From Candidatus Muproteobacteria bacterium (GTDB lineage: Bacteria; Pseudomonadota; Gammaproteobacteria; Acidiferrobacterales; SPGG2): 40,617 nt of DNA. Where the stretch lies: NCBI GenBank assembly GCA_003251795.1, contig QKEI01000298.1, forward strand, positions 1 through 40,617, written 5' to 3'. The translations under genes and the position numbers were made by a program. Each line of letters opens with the position of its first letter. Position 1 is the stretch's first letter. This document shows positions 9,027 to 18,466 of this stretch, in pieces. The notes beneath the pieces were generated by a model. That model ran no database searches. It was not told the DNA's origin and saw nothing but the letters and a program-made list of their open reading frames with translations.

Positions 9027-9388
9027 GATTATCTACTCCGTGCTTTTTTGAATTTCAAAAACTGCCCTTACGACAGCGCCAGAGGTCAGCGCCAACGCGG
9101 AAGGGATTCGTTTAAGGTATTGTCCCGCGCTTCGATGACTTATCCAAGGGTTCGACGCTACCAAGACGGCAAGAGGCCCAGAGATGCCCCCGGTATTTTC
9201 GCTTTGAAGTATTGCCTCCCGGAAACGGGTTGTTCTGATTAATCATAAAGATGGGCAACGAGCAAGAAGGTTGCTACCCTTGAGGCTGCCGGGCTTGGAA
9301 TAACAATGCAATAGGGAATTCTAATCCCCTTTTCACACTCATCTCGTGTCCTTGGGGGCAGCGTGTTGTACGGTGCGCTCGAGGCCGG
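9027..9388. other. Divergent intergenic region, no gene seen
   Basis: This 362 bp spacer separates the leftward aldehyde dehydrogenase from the rightward DMT exporter and should hold both promoters. I see no credible ORF, tRNA or terminator. A small AT-rich stretch (TTGTTCTGATTAATCATAAAG, about 9229-9249) is the likeliest promoter/operator area, but no -35/-10 pair is convincing. Confidence 0.4.
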
Positions 9389-10327
9389 TTGCGAGCGGCC
9401 AACTTGAGTACATCGACTCTCGACGATTCCACTTCTACCCCTGGGGCGAGCACCACTGCCATCCGTTCCATCGGACTGATGCTCGCTTCCTCGGGCGTGC
9501 TCACCATCAACGACGCCATGGTCAAATGGCTCGCACAGACCTATCCAGTGGGTCAGGTAATGAGCTTGCGCGGCGTATTCGTGATGGGCGTCGTCATCGC
9601 CTGGGTGCTAGCCCGTCGCCATACCGGCCAATTGCGTGTGTACAACTGGCGCCTGCAACTGGCTCGCGGCGGCCTCATGTCGTTGTCGACATTCCTGTTC
9701 GTCACCGCGCTTACTCTCATGCCCCTGGCAGACGCGATCGCCATTGCGTTTGCGGGGCCGATTCTGGCCACAGCACTCGCCGCATTGTTGTTGCGAGAAC
9801 CGGTCGGGTGGCGCCGATGGTGCGCGGTTGCCGTCGGTTTCGCCGGCGTGATCATGATGATGCGCCCCACGCCTGAGCTGTTCCGCCTTGTTGCAATCGT
9901 GCCGTTGCTAGCGGCGTTGATGGGCGCGTGCCGCGACATTGTCACCCGCAAGATGGGAACGGGCGGTGAGTCGACACTCGCGATTCTGTTCATATCGACT
10001 TTCGTTGTGACGCTCGCGGGTCTGCTGACCATTCCCTGGGGTTGGACGGCGATAAGACTGAGCGACCTTGCGCTCTTCGCCGGCAGTGCGCTACTCGTCG
10101 CGCTCGCCCAGGGACTCATGATCGAGTCGTTCCGTCTCGGCGAGGTCGGTCTAGTGGCCCCGTTCAAGTACGCGAGCCTGGTGTGGGCCGTGCTGCTAGG
10201 TCTGCTGGTCTGGGGTGACCTGCCCGGTCCGTGGACCTGGGCGGGTGCAACTTTGGTGGTCGGTGGCGGACTGTACATCTGGCGCCGCGAGTTCGCGCTC
10301 GCCAGATCAGGGCGACGATCCGCGTAA
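9389..10327 (+). CDS. DMT-superfamily (EamA) metabolite exporter
   Basis: About 300 residues with ten predicted transmembrane helices in two EamA repeats. The first repeat runs from IGLMLASSGVLTINDAMVKWL, with LRGVFVMGVVIAW in it. The second follows after about residue 150 and ends in GATLVVGGGLYIWRRE with a short positively charged tail. Such proteins export amino acids, nucleosides or drugs across the inner membrane. The start is uncertain: TTG at 9389 gives the longest frame, TTG at 9404 is possible, and the first ATG (9476) would begin only a few residues before the first helix. It converges on the zinc-finger gene only 12 bp away. Confidence 0.87.
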   Translation: MRAANLSTSTLDDSTSTPGASTTAIRSIGLMLASSGVLTINDAMVKWLAQTYPVGQVMSLRGVFVMGVVIAWVLARRHTGQLRVYNWRLQLARGGLMSLSTFLFVTALTLMPLADAIAIAFAGPILATALAALLLREPVGWRRWCAVAVGFAGVIMMMRPTPELFRLVAIVPLLAALMGACRDIVTRKMGTGGESTLAILFISTFVVTLAGLLTIPWGWTAIRLSDLALFAGSALLVALAQGLMIESFRLGEVGLVAPFKYASLVWAVLLGLLVWGDLPGPWTWAGATLVVGGGLYIWRREFALARSGRRSA

Positions 10328-10339
10328 TCTTGCATTCAA

Positions 10340-10882
10340 TTACTGCATTGCTCGTTCCGCAGTCGTGGCCAAGGCCAGCTTCAGGTCGTCGAGATCGCTA
10401 GCGTTGAGGTTCGGGCTAAAGTGCTTTATGCGTTCGATCAAGTCGGTCGTCTCGAAGTATTCGCGGGCGCAGGTCGCATGGACGAAACCAGACGGTTCGA
10501 ATCGAAACTCCTCGAAATATACCAGTGCAATGCGCCAAGCCCCGCGCTCGATGAGCTGCTTACAGCTTCGACACCGCGCCCGGCCGCTGGGTGCGCGTTC
10601 GGCGCCGTTTATTCGGGGCACCCGTCGATGGGCGATACCGAATTCGGCAACCGCTGCCAGTCGCTCACGATCCTCCACGGCTTTTTCATTTTCCAGAGCC
10701 TGGAGGAAGGGTTCGGGGCGCTTGTAAGCGGCGCAGTCGAGATGAAACCAGAGAGTCATCTCGCCTTCGCCAAAGGCGTTTGGCTGGCGTTCTCCGAAGC
10801 GTAGCTCGCCCTTGGCAATCTTCTGATCGCAGCCACGACATTTGGCGCGACTGCTCGAGGCAGGTTCAATGACGTGCGGCAT
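10340..10882 (-). CDS. Small protein with two PARP-type zinc fingers
   Basis: A 180-residue soluble protein built from two copies of a Cys-x2-Cys...His-x2-Cys unit. Copy one has C15, C18, H47, C50 (AKCRGCDQKI ... WFHLDCAAY). Copy two has C104, C107, H135, C138 (ARCRSCKQLI ... FVHATCARE). Ligand order, the x28-type spacing and the basic 'G..R' context fit the zf-PARP family, which in eukaryotic PARP1 and DNA ligase III recognises DNA breaks. No catalytic domain is attached. Bacterial proteins of this architecture exist, but I know of no assigned function; binding to nicked or damaged DNA is an inference. It is transcribed towards the DMT gene and starts 41 bp after the stop of the VOC gene's neighbour on the right. 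Confidence 0.8.
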   Translation of the reverse strand: MPHVIEPASSSRAKCRGCDQKIAKGELRFGERQPNAFGEGEMTLWFHLDCAAYKRPEPFLQALENEKAVEDRERLAAVAEFGIAHRRVPRINGAERAPSGRARCRSCKQLIERGAWRIALVYFEEFRFEPSGFVHATCAREYFETTDLIERIKHFSPNLNASDLDDLKLALATTAERAMQ

Positions 10883-10923
10883 CGTCGCAACAATCTACTA
10901 AATTGGCGCAAAGCCGCCGACGC

Positions 10924-11295
10924 TCACGAAGATGCTTGCTTCGACTGCCATAACCCCATCATGCGTCCCTCAGGATCGGTGAAGAGTGAGAAGGCGCCCA
11001 TGTCGGGTACTTGCTGTTCCTCGACGTGGATCTTGCCGCCGGCCGCAACAACCTTGTTGCGATAGGCCGCGAGGTCATCAACCGCAATGTAGAACATCAT
11101 GTTGCCGGGCCACGGACCCTCACGCTCTGGCTTGAAGATGCCACCGTTGATACCGCCCTCGCCGCCGGTGTCGACCATGCGGTAATTCATCTCGGGCATG
11201 TGCTGGATCTTCCAGTCAAAGATCTTTTCATAAAAAACGGATAGTTTTGCTGGGTCCATCGACATCAGCTCCCAATGAACAACGGGTCTACCCAT
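10924..11295 (-). CDS. VOC (glyoxalase/bleomycin-resistance) family protein
   Basis: A 123-residue protein made of two beta-alpha-beta-beta-beta modules typical of the vicinal-oxygen-chelate fold. The N-terminus is VVHWELMSMDPAKLSVFYEKIFDWKI, with His near residue 6 as a possible metal ligand, and it ends near FSLFTDPEGRMMGLWQ. This is the PhnB/27-kDa-antigen-like subgroup, usually of unknown substrate. It follows the YCII gene by 38 bp and is probably co-transcribed with it; VOC and YCII genes are often paired in bacterial genomes. Confidence 0.85.
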   Translation of the reverse strand: MGRPVVHWELMSMDPAKLSVFYEKIFDWKIQHMPEMNYRMVDTGGEGGINGGIFKPEREGPWPGNMMFYIAVDDLAAYRNKVVAAGGKIHVEEQQVPDMGAFSLFTDPEGRMMGLWQSKQASS

Positions 11296-11333
11296 GACAA
11301 GCTCCTTTGATGGTTAAAGGTGAAACCAAGCTA

Positions 11334-11750
11334 TTACTTCTTCGTCCCGACCCCCATATCGCGAAAACGTTCGACCGCCTCGCTCGGGCCAAAGTCCTCG
11401 AGCTCGAACAACTGACGTACCTCGATCTCGCCTTCGTTGCCGTCAACGGCGGGGTTGGGGAAACGTTTGGCCCATTCCATCGCCTCTTCCCTCGACTTCA
11501 CCTGAATGAGTGTGTAACCGGCGATGAGTTCCTTCGTTTCAGTGAAGGGGCCGTCGACAAAGGTACGCTTGTCTCCGGAGTATTTGATGCGCCAGCCCTT
11601 CGAGCTCGGTTGTAGCCCGGAGGCATCAAGCAGCGCCCCAGCTTTCGCCAACTCCTCATGATACGTCGCCATTGCGGCAATAAGCTTCTCCTCCGGCATG
11701 ACACCTGCTTCCGAATCCTTGGTGGCCTTCACGATGATCATAAATCGCAT
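11334..11750 (-). CDS. YCII/DGPF-domain protein
   Basis: A 138-residue protein of the YCII-related (DGPF) family. It begins MRFMIIVKATKDSEAG, contains the signature VDGPFTETKELIAGYTLIQV near residues 65-85, and ends in EVRQLFELEDFG. The fold is ferredoxin-like. Some family members are fused to or encoded next to ECF sigma factors, but the neighbour here is a VOC protein 38 bp downstream. The biochemical function is not established. Confidence 0.87.
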   Translation of the reverse strand: MRFMIIVKATKDSEAGVMPEEKLIAAMATYHEELAKAGALLDASGLQPSSKGWRIKYSGDKRTFVDGPFTETKELIAGYTLIQVKSREEAMEWAKRFPNPAVDGNEGEIEVRQLFELEDFGPSEAVERFRDMGVGTKK

Positions 11751-11946
11751 CGCTGTCTCTCCTTAGTTGGTTTCCAGTTGGGAGCTGGCGCTAGACGGTC
11801 TCGGCCGGGTACAAACCCTCGCTCTACTGTACGACGAACGGGCCCTCGCGAGATCGACATATCCGACAACCTTTTTTTGGGCTGTTCTTTAGTGCTCAAA
11901 TGCCGAACCGGAGGCTGATGCCAATCGCGCGAATTCCCTCTCCTTT

Positions 11947-12285
11947 CTAACGACGGCTCTTGCCGGCGAGCCCAGACACGAAACCGCTAGACCGGTCGAG
12001 CCATTTCTTGAGAGCCCTATCGGTCTTGGTTCCGTTACGCCCAACATAGACGTAACCTCGCATCGCGCGGCCGGTGAAATCCATCGGCCGGACATGCGGT
12101 TCCTTGAGGGCTTTCTCGTAGCTATCCACCCCGATGCGCGCCACCAGGTCGTCCTTTAGGACGCCGCAACACATTCTGCCTCGGAGCATGAAGGCAAGAC
12201 CGCCGAACATTTTCTTCTCGCTGAGGCCCCTCTTATCCTTGAGCAACTGACGAACTCTGTCGGCAAGCTTTTCGTCGAACGCCAT
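11947..12285 (-). CDS. TfoX N-terminal-domain protein
   Basis: A 112-residue protein consisting only of the TfoX N-terminal domain: MAFDEKLADRVRQLL, KKMFGGLAFMLRGRMCCGVLKDDLVARIG and the C-terminal MRGYVYVG. Full-length TfoX/Sxy proteins, which act in competence regulation with CRP, carry a second C-terminal domain that is absent here, so a competence role should not be assumed. I chose ATG 12285 because GGAG lies 6 nt upstream; the longer open frame to 12414 would run into the RND gene. It follows the RND pump gene by 28 bp. Confidence 0.87.
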   Translation of the reverse strand: MAFDEKLADRVRQLLKDKRGLSEKKMFGGLAFMLRGRMCCGVLKDDLVARIGVDSYEKALKEPHVRPMDFTGRAMRGYVYVGRNGTKTDRALKKWLDRSSGFVSGLAGKSRR

Positions 12286-12313
12286 GGTAGCTCCGTGCGA
12301 GAAAGCAAAAGAC

Positions 12314-15300
12314 CTACCGGCCCCGAGCTTTGGGGGCAACAGGAACCTGACGCCAACTAGACACTGCCGGCCGCTTCTTCTCGATCGATCCCGTCTTGCT
12401 CCGACGGGCCGCAATCCAGTCCTTCAGTGACTCGAAGTACAGGTAAATCACCGGCGTGATGTACAGCGTCAGCAGTTGCGACAGCAGCAAGCCGCCCACC
12501 ACCGTCAGTCCCAATGGGCGGCGCGATTCGCCGGCTGCACCGAGACCGATCGCGATCGGCAGGCTGCCCATGAGCGCCGCCATCGTGGTCATCATGATCG
12601 GACGGAAACGCACGCTGCACGCACTATAGATGGCTTCGAACGGAGGCTTCTTCTCCACGCGCTGCGCATCGAGCGCAAAATCGATCATCATGATCGCGTT
12701 CTTCTTGACGATACCGATCAACATGATCATGCCGACGAAACCGTACATATCCAGCTCCATGCCGAACAACGTAAGTGCAAGCAACGCACCGAGACCGGCG
12801 GTCGGTAATCCCGACAGAATAGTAAGCGGATGGACGAAGCTCTCGTAAAGGATGCCAAGCACGAGATAAATCACCAGGATGGCGATGGCGATCAGGAATC
12901 CCATTCCCGCGAGTGACGATTGAAACGCTTGAGCGGCCCCTTCGAAGCTGCCGCTGAGGGTCGTCGGCACGCGCAGGTCCTGTAGAGCACGATCGATTCT
13001 CGTGATTGCTTGCCCTAAGGACGTGCCGGGAAGGAGGTCGAACGAAATCGTGACCGATGGTAACTGACCCAGGTGGTTGACGGACAGCGGCCCCACACCC
13101 CAGGCGAGGTGTGCGACCGCGCTCAACGGCACCAGGTTACCGGTGGAGGATCTCACATAGAGCAGCGACAGTGCTGAACGGTCTTGCTGGTATTTTGGTT
13201 CCAGTTCCAGGATCACTTGGTACTCGTTGCTCGGCGCATAAATCGTTGAGACCTGACGTGCGCCGTAGGCGCTGTAGAGGGCATTTTCGATCTGCTCTGC
13301 CGTTACACTCAAGGCCGAAGCCTTGTTACGGTCAATCTGCACCAGCACCTGCGGATTCTTGATCTGCAGGTCGCTTGTGACATCGCGCAATCCGGGCAGC
13401 GTACGCAGCTTCGCCTCGATCCGAGGCGCCCAGTGATACAACTCCTCGGTATCCGGGTCCTGCAGCGTGTACTGATACTGGCTCTTGGTGAGGTGGCCGC
13501 CAATACGGATGGTCGGGTAATTCTGGAGGTACACCTTCATGCCCATGATCCCGGAAAGCTTGGGACGTAGCTCGCGGATAATCGCGTCCGCGTTCACGCG
13601 CTCGGAGCGCGGCTTCAGGCGGATGAAGATGCGACCGAGATTGAGCGACTGACTTGAGCCGGATGTGCCGATGAACGCCATGACTGATGCGACGTTCGGG
13701 TCCTTGCGGATGATCGCCGCCGCCTGCTGCTGTAGGCGCGACATCTCGTCAAACGAAACGTCTTGGGCGGCCTCAGTAAAGGCGAACAGCTGACCTGTAT
13801 CCTCGCTCGGCAGGAAGCCTTTCGGCATCCTGATGAACAGACCCACGGTCAATACGATAACGCCGAGAAACAACGCCATCGTGAACCGACGGTGCCGTAG
13901 TACCCAATCGAGACTCAGCACATAGGCGCGTTTCATGGCGTCAAAACCCGATTCGCTGAACGCGTACAGACGGCCGTGTTGCGTGGTGCCTCCCGGTTGC
14001 AGCACGCGCGCGCACATCATCGGCGTCAGGCTCAGGGACACGAAGCCCGAGATCAGCACCGCAGTGATGATGACGACCGAGAACTCATGCAACAGTTTGC
14101 CGAGAATACCGCCCATGAACAGCACTGGGATAAACACTGCCGCCAGCGACAGTGTCATCGACAGAATCGTGAAGCCGATCTCCTCGGCACCCTTGATGGC
14201 GGCGGTGTAGGTCTTCTCACCACGCTCCACGTGTCGTGTTATGTTTTCCAACACGACGATCGCATCGTCCACTACGAAACCGACGCACAATGTCAGCGCC
14301 ATTAGCGACAGCACGTCGAGGCTATAGCCCATCACGTACATGACGGCGAACGTGCCGATGAGCGACATTGGTAGCGCCAGGCTCGGGATGACGGTCGCGC
14401 GCACGGTACGCAGAAACGCGAAGATCACGAGCACCACCAATACCAGGGCAATGCCAAGCGTCAACTGCACCTCGTTCACCGCCTCGCGGATCGACACCGA
14501 GCGGTCGAACAAGACATTCATCTCCACACCCGCCGGCATCTGCGCGCGGAACTTGGGCAGCAGCTGCTTGATCGCGTCGACCACCTCGATCGTATTGGTG
14601 CCGGGTTGCCGCTGGATAGCCAATACGATTCCGCGTTTTCCGTCGTACCATGCCGCGACCTTATCGTTTTCGACACCATCGATCACGCGTCCGAGCTCCT
14701 GCAGTCGCACAGGAGCGCCGTTGCGGTAAGCGACGATCAACGGCCGGTAGGCAGCCGCATCGTTCAGCTGGCCGCTCGCCTGCACAGTGACTGCGCGCTG
14801 CTGCCCATATAGCGTGCCGGTGGGTATGTTGACATTGTGCTGACTGATCGCCTGGGCGACTTCGTTGATGCCAATGCCGCGCGAGGCGAGCGCATTCGGG
14901 TCAAGCTGCACGCGCACGGCATAGGTTTGCGCGCCATAGACCAGCACTTGCGCCACGCCGTTGATAGTGGAGATGCGCTGACCGATCATCGTCTGCGCGT
15001 ACTCATCGACCGTGGAGAGCGGTAATGTCTGCGAGGTTAGTGCCAAATAAAAGATCGCCAGCGCCGCCGGGTTGACCTTGCGATAGGAGGGCGGACTTGG
15101 CATCTCCGGCGGGAGTTGGCGCTGTGCAGCAGATATGGCCGATTGCACGTCTTGGGCGGCGGCGTCGATGTTGCGGTCGAGCGTGAACTGCAGCGTGATG
15201 CGTGTCACGCCCTGCCCGCTCACCGAGCTCATCGAGTCGACTCCGGGAATGGTGGAGAACTGCTTCTCCAGTGGCGTCGCGACCGCCGCGGCCATCGTCT

Positions 15301-15469
15301 CCGGGCTCGCGCCCGGTAGGCTAGCGGAGACCTGGATGGTCGGGAAATCGACGTTCGGCAGGGCTGCCACCGGTAACCAACGGTAACCGAGTACGCCGAA
15401 AATGAGGATTCCGGCCATAACCAGCACGGTCATCACCGGGCGTCGAATGAAGGGAGTGGGTATGCTCAT
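12314..15469 (-). CDS. RND multidrug efflux pump, inner-membrane transporter (HAE1/MdtB-MdtC type)
   Basis: A 1051-residue AcrB-family proton antiporter. It starts MSIPTPFIRRPVMTVLVMAG, the family's first helix, and the porter region has LPGASPETMAAAVATPLEKQF. Helix TM4 carries the paired proton-relay aspartates in CVGFVVDDAIVVLENITRH (about residue 405). The second half shows GFLPSEDTGQL and the helix with GIVKKNAIMMIDFALD near 945. It works as a trimer with the membrane-fusion lipoprotein encoded 7 bp upstream in the same operon. No outer-membrane channel gene is adjacent. Style is closest to the MdtB/MdtC branch; the transported drugs cannot be inferred. Confidence 0.95.
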   Translation of the reverse strand: MSIPTPFIRRPVMTVLVMAGILIFGVLGYRWLPVAALPNVDFPTIQVSASLPGASPETMAAAVATPLEKQFSTIPGVDSMSSVSGQGVTRITLQFTLDRNIDAAAQDVQSAISAAQRQLPPEMPSPPSYRKVNPAALAIFYLALTSQTLPLSTVDEYAQTMIGQRISTINGVAQVLVYGAQTYAVRVQLDPNALASRGIGINEVAQAISQHNVNIPTGTLYGQQRAVTVQASGQLNDAAAYRPLIVAYRNGAPVRLQELGRVIDGVENDKVAAWYDGKRGIVLAIQRQPGTNTIEVVDAIKQLLPKFRAQMPAGVEMNVLFDRSVSIREAVNEVQLTLGIALVLVVLVIFAFLRTVRATVIPSLALPMSLIGTFAVMYVMGYSLDVLSLMALTLCVGFVVDDAIVVLENITRHVERGEKTYTAAIKGAEEIGFTILSMTLSLAAVFIPVLFMGGILGKLLHEFSVVIITAVLISGFVSLSLTPMMCARVLQPGGTTQHGRLYAFSESGFDAMKRAYVLSLDWVLRHRRFTMALFLGVIVLTVGLFIRMPKGFLPSEDTGQLFAFTEAAQDVSFDEMSRLQQQAAAIIRKDPNVASVMAFIGTSGSSQSLNLGRIFIRLKPRSERVNADAIIRELRPKLSGIMGMKVYLQNYPTIRIGGHLTKSQYQYTLQDPDTEELYHWAPRIEAKLRTLPGLRDVTSDLQIKNPQVLVQIDRNKASALSVTAEQIENALYSAYGARQVSTIYAPSNEYQVILELEPKYQQDRSALSLLYVRSSTGNLVPLSAVAHLAWGVGPLSVNHLGQLPSVTISFDLLPGTSLGQAITRIDRALQDLRVPTTLSGSFEGAAQAFQSSLAGMGFLIAIAILVIYLVLGILYESFVHPLTILSGLPTAGLGALLALTLFGMELDMYGFVGMIMLIGIVKKNAIMMIDFALDAQRVEKKPPFEAIYSACSVRFRPIMMTTMAALMGSLPIAIGLGAAGESRRPLGLTVVGGLLLSQLLTLYITPVIYLYFESLKDWIAARRSKTGSIEKKRPAVSSWRQVPVAPKARGR

Positions 15470-15476
15470 TAGTCTC

Positions 15477-16613
15477 TCAACCAGCAGACTGAATGCTAAC
15501 CCGCGCGCCAGGAACGATTCTTGACTGACCGTTAGTAACTACCTGTTCGCCCGGCGACACGCCGCTTGCGATGACGGTATCTGCACCTTCGGTGCGCTCA
15601 ACGACAACATCGCGCATCTCCGCGGTCATATCCGGTTTCACCACAAACACGTACTGGCCTTTGGGGCCCGTCTGCACCGCGTCGGCAGGCACGACAACAG
15701 CATTCTGCTGCTCGTACAAGATCAAGTTGACGTTGACAAACTGGCCCGGCCACAGCACCTGCTCAGCGTTCTCGAATTCCGCCCGCAGTATGATCGTACC
15801 GGTAGTCGTGTTCACGGCATTATCGACAAATACGAGCTTGCCCGAGACAATCGGCTGAGTGGATTTGCGAACGACGGATACCTGTGCCGTGCCTTTCTTT
15901 AGGTACTCGCGCACCGCGTCCAGAGAATTTTCGGGCACCGCGAAAGTCACGTAGACCGGGTTTACTTGGTTGATCACGACCAACGGGTTCGTGTCATTGG
16001 CTTTCACGAGGTTACCTTCCTGGATCATGATCTTGCCGGTGCGGCCGGTGATGGGTGAGCGGATCTTGGTGTACTCGAGTTGCAACTTGGCGTGGGCGAC
16101 CACAGCCTCATCCGCCTTAACGTTCGCCTCGGCAACCTCGAGGTTGGCCTTAATCTGGTCATACTGCTCACGTGACACGTATTGTTTCTGCAGCAACTGC
16201 TCATAGCGGCGTGCCTGCGCAAGCGCATTCTGCTGCTGCGCCTGGTCACGCACGACGTTCGCCTGTGCTTGGCGCAACTGGTCCTCGAACGGGCGTGGGT
16301 CTATTTCGAATAGCAGCGCGCCCTTGTCGACATCCTGGCCTTCTTTGAAGTGGACGCGAACGATCTGGCCGTCGACCTGCGCCTTGATGGCGACCGTAAC
16401 GTAGGGATCCACATTACCGATCGCATACAGACTCACCGGCACGGTCTTCTCGACTACCGGCGCAACCATCACGGGCACGCCCTCGCGTGCCTTGGCAGCC
16501 GTGGCGACGGATTCCTTCTCCGAGCACGCGGTCAGGACCAACGCGGCGATCATGATCCCCAGCACGCCAGGAAATAGCGCGAGAGATGGGTGGCAACGAA
16601 AAGAATGGGCCAT
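15477..16613 (-). CDS. RND efflux membrane-fusion (periplasmic adaptor) lipoprotein
   Basis: A 378-residue HlyD/AcrA-type adaptor. After the signal sequence comes the lipobox ALVLTAC, so the mature N-terminal Cys should be acylated and anchored. Barrel-sandwich halves GNVDPYVTVAIKAQVDGQIVRVHFKEGQDV and LEYTKIRSPITGRTGKIMIQEGN flank a long alpha-hairpin (about residues 95-165, rich in Gln, Ala, Arg), followed by beta-barrel and membrane-proximal domains. The frame is open much further upstream (to 17159), but that part overlaps trkH and is not adaptor-like, so ATG 16613 is chosen, with AGG a few bases upstream. It precedes the RND pump by 7 bp. Confidence 0.93.
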   Translation of the reverse strand: MAHSFRCHPSLALFPGVLGIMIAALVLTACSEKESVATAAKAREGVPVMVAPVVEKTVPVSLYAIGNVDPYVTVAIKAQVDGQIVRVHFKEGQDVDKGALLFEIDPRPFEDQLRQAQANVVRDQAQQQNALAQARRYEQLLQKQYVSREQYDQIKANLEVAEANVKADEAVVAHAKLQLEYTKIRSPITGRTGKIMIQEGNLVKANDTNPLVVINQVNPVYVTFAVPENSLDAVREYLKKGTAQVSVVRKSTQPIVSGKLVFVDNAVNTTTGTIILRAEFENAEQVLWPGQFVNVNLILYEQQNAVVVPADAVQTGPKGQYVFVVKPDMTAEMRDVVVERTEGADTVIASGVSPGEQVVTNGQSRIVPGARVSIQSAG

Positions 16614-16810
16614 AGGGACCTGCGCTGCGGGGCGGGGTACTCTAGTGCAGCTTGCCGGTGTGCCCCACGGGTCGTAGCGGGCGCGAATTATACACTGGGC
16701 CGCATGCAGAATCATGAAAAACAGACCGATAGAATCTGTAAATGTGTGTAAAGGTCCGGGAGATCTTAGAGGCTGGCGGCGCGCCGCTCTCACCGCGCCC
16801 GCTTTCCAGC

Positions 16811-18262
16811 TCAGTTCCTCCAGAACGCCGGGGTCAGGATGATCAGCACGGTGAATATCTCCAGGCGTCCCAGCAGCATGCCAAAAGCCAAAAGCCACTT
16901 TGCGCCGTCCGGCAGCGAAGAGAAGTTTCCAGTAGGACCGATAATGTCCCCTAGTCCGGGTCCGACGTTGCCCACCGCGGTGGCGGCACCGCTCAAGCTC
17001 GTGACCAGATCCAGGCCCATAGCGGCCAGGGCCAGCGCCAACACCGCCACGCTCACCGCATAGAAGAAGGAGAAAGCCACGACCGAGCGCCCGATGTCGT
17101 CGCCGATTAAGCGGCCGTTGTAGCGATTCACGAAGATGCCGCGCGGGTGCAACATCCATTTGATCTGATTCATGAACATCATCATTGCGATCTGAAAACG
17201 AAACGTTTTAATCGCGCCGCTGGTGGAACCCGAACAGCCACCCACGAAGGTGATGTAGAAGAAAACCGTAAACGCGAGCGTCCCCCAGGCACTGTAGTCT
17301 TCCGAGGCATAGCCCGTGGTCGTGATGATGGAGATGACGTTAAATGCAGTATGCGTGAAGGAATGAAACCAGTTCTCGTGCTGAAACACGGCCCGGTACA
17401 GGCTAAAGGCAATAACCAGCATTGCTACGAACAGGACGAACCCGCGTACCTGCTGATCGCGCCAAAGTGCGCGGGTGTCACCTCGGACAAAGCGCACGTA
17501 GAGCAGAAACGGCAGGGACCCTAGCATCATAAAGAAACTGGTTAGCCAGAGGATGCCAGGATGATTGGCATAATGGCCGAGCGAAGCATCGTAGGTGGAA
17601 AAACCGCCGGTTGAGATCGTCGTCATGCTGTGAACCAGGGCGTCGAAAGGCAACATCCCGGCTGCCCAGTAGCTCACCACTACGAGTCCAGTGAGCACGA
17701 GATACAGCACACCAACTGTGCGAATGATGTCGCGCGACCTCGGCATAAGTTTGTCCGACCAATCCGAGGACTCGGTGTGGAACAGTCGCATGCCGCCAAC
17801 TTCCAGGAACGGCAGGATAGCGATGGCAAATACGATGATGCCGATACCTCCCATCCATTGCAGCTCGCCGCGCCACAGTAGCGTGCTCGGCGGCAGGTTC
17901 TCGAGACCGGCGAGTACTGTCGAGCCGGTCGTCGTCAGACCCGAGGCGGCCTCGAAGAATGCGTCGACGTAGTTCCTGTGTACTGGTGTGAGCACGAAGG
18001 GCAAAGCCGCGAACCCACTAACGACGAACCAACTCATCGTAGTCATGACGAATAGCTGCCGCGTGCTCAATGAGAACTTCGCGCGCCAACCCGAGAGCAT
18101 ACAGACAACGGCTGTCGCAGCGGTGAGCAGCGCAGAAGCGAGAAAGCCCTGCCATTGCTCGGTCCCCTCGGCGAGCGAAAACAGAAGCGGGAGCAGCATG
18201 AGTGCCGTAAGGGTGCCGAGAACAACACCCTGTATCAGCAGAAGTGGGGCTAGAAAGTGCAT
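16811..18262 (-). CDS. trkH: Trk-type potassium uptake protein TrkH/TrkG
   Basis: A 483-residue potassium translocating subunit with four K-channel-like repeats. Pore-loop signatures are visible as AASGLTTTGSTVL (first filter, near 90), SMTTISTGGFSTYD (second), ISIITTTGYASEDYS (third) and GAATAVGNVGPGLGD (fourth, near 435). These provide the Gly residues of the selectivity filter. It needs the NAD-binding TrkA regulator, whose gene is not adjacent. It runs leftward; 197 bp separate it from the efflux adaptor, so separate transcription of the pump operon is likely. Confidence 0.95.
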   Translation of the reverse strand: MHFLAPLLLIQGVVLGTLTALMLLPLLFSLAEGTEQWQGFLASALLTAATAVVCMLSGWRAKFSLSTRQLFVMTTMSWFVVSGFAALPFVLTPVHRNYVDAFFEAASGLTTTGSTVLAGLENLPPSTLLWRGELQWMGGIGIIVFAIAILPFLEVGGMRLFHTESSDWSDKLMPRSRDIIRTVGVLYLVLTGLVVVSYWAAGMLPFDALVHSMTTISTGGFSTYDASLGHYANHPGILWLTSFFMMLGSLPFLLYVRFVRGDTRALWRDQQVRGFVLFVAMLVIAFSLYRAVFQHENWFHSFTHTAFNVISIITTTGYASEDYSAWGTLAFTVFFYITFVGGCSGSTSGAIKTFRFQIAMMMFMNQIKWMLHPRGIFVNRYNGRLIGDDIGRSVVAFSFFYAVSVAVLALALAAMGLDLVTSLSGAATAVGNVGPGLGDIIGPTGNFSSLPDGAKWLLAFGMLLGRLEIFTVLIILTPAFWRN

Positions 18263-18313
18263 CGATGAGGACTAGCGTTAATTATAGCGCTAGCGCGCCA
18301 CGTGAAAAAGAAA

Positions 18314-18344
18314 GGGGTCGGAGTACCTACCCCACTCGGTACTC
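18314..18344. repeat. REP-like palindromic element
   Basis: Two nested inverted repeats lie in the spacer upstream of trkH. GGGGT (18314-18318) pairs with ACCCC (18329-18333), and GAGTAC (18321-18326) pairs with GTACTC (18339-18344). The core GGGGTCGGAGTACCTACCCC resembles extragenic REP palindromes that are spread by REP-associated tyrosine transposases in proteobacteria. No second copy was seen in this window, so the class is inferred from memory of such elements. Confidence 0.4.
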
Positions 18345-18466
18345 TCATACCTATCTTGAGATACGCGTCCTGATCAAGGCGCAGCTGGTTCGCGGTGATC
18401 GAGGGATGCATGAAAGAACTTCCAGCCTCCCGTGCCTTCGTTTCTCGGGTGTTCTTGCCCCTTCTA

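Noticed and set aside
9553-10335. Leftward 260-residue frame opposite the DMT exporter
   Set aside because: Antisense shadow; the sense frame has clear transmembrane EamA repeats.
16776-16787. GCGGCGCGCCGC palindrome after trkH as a terminator
   Set aside because: Perfect palindrome but without loop or U-tract; likely a GC-rich chance palindrome.
16614-17159. N-terminal extension of the efflux adaptor frame by about 180 residues
   Set aside because: It overlaps the trkH gene on the same strand, has low-complexity Arg/Gly-rich content, and a proper lipoprotein signal begins at ATG 16613.
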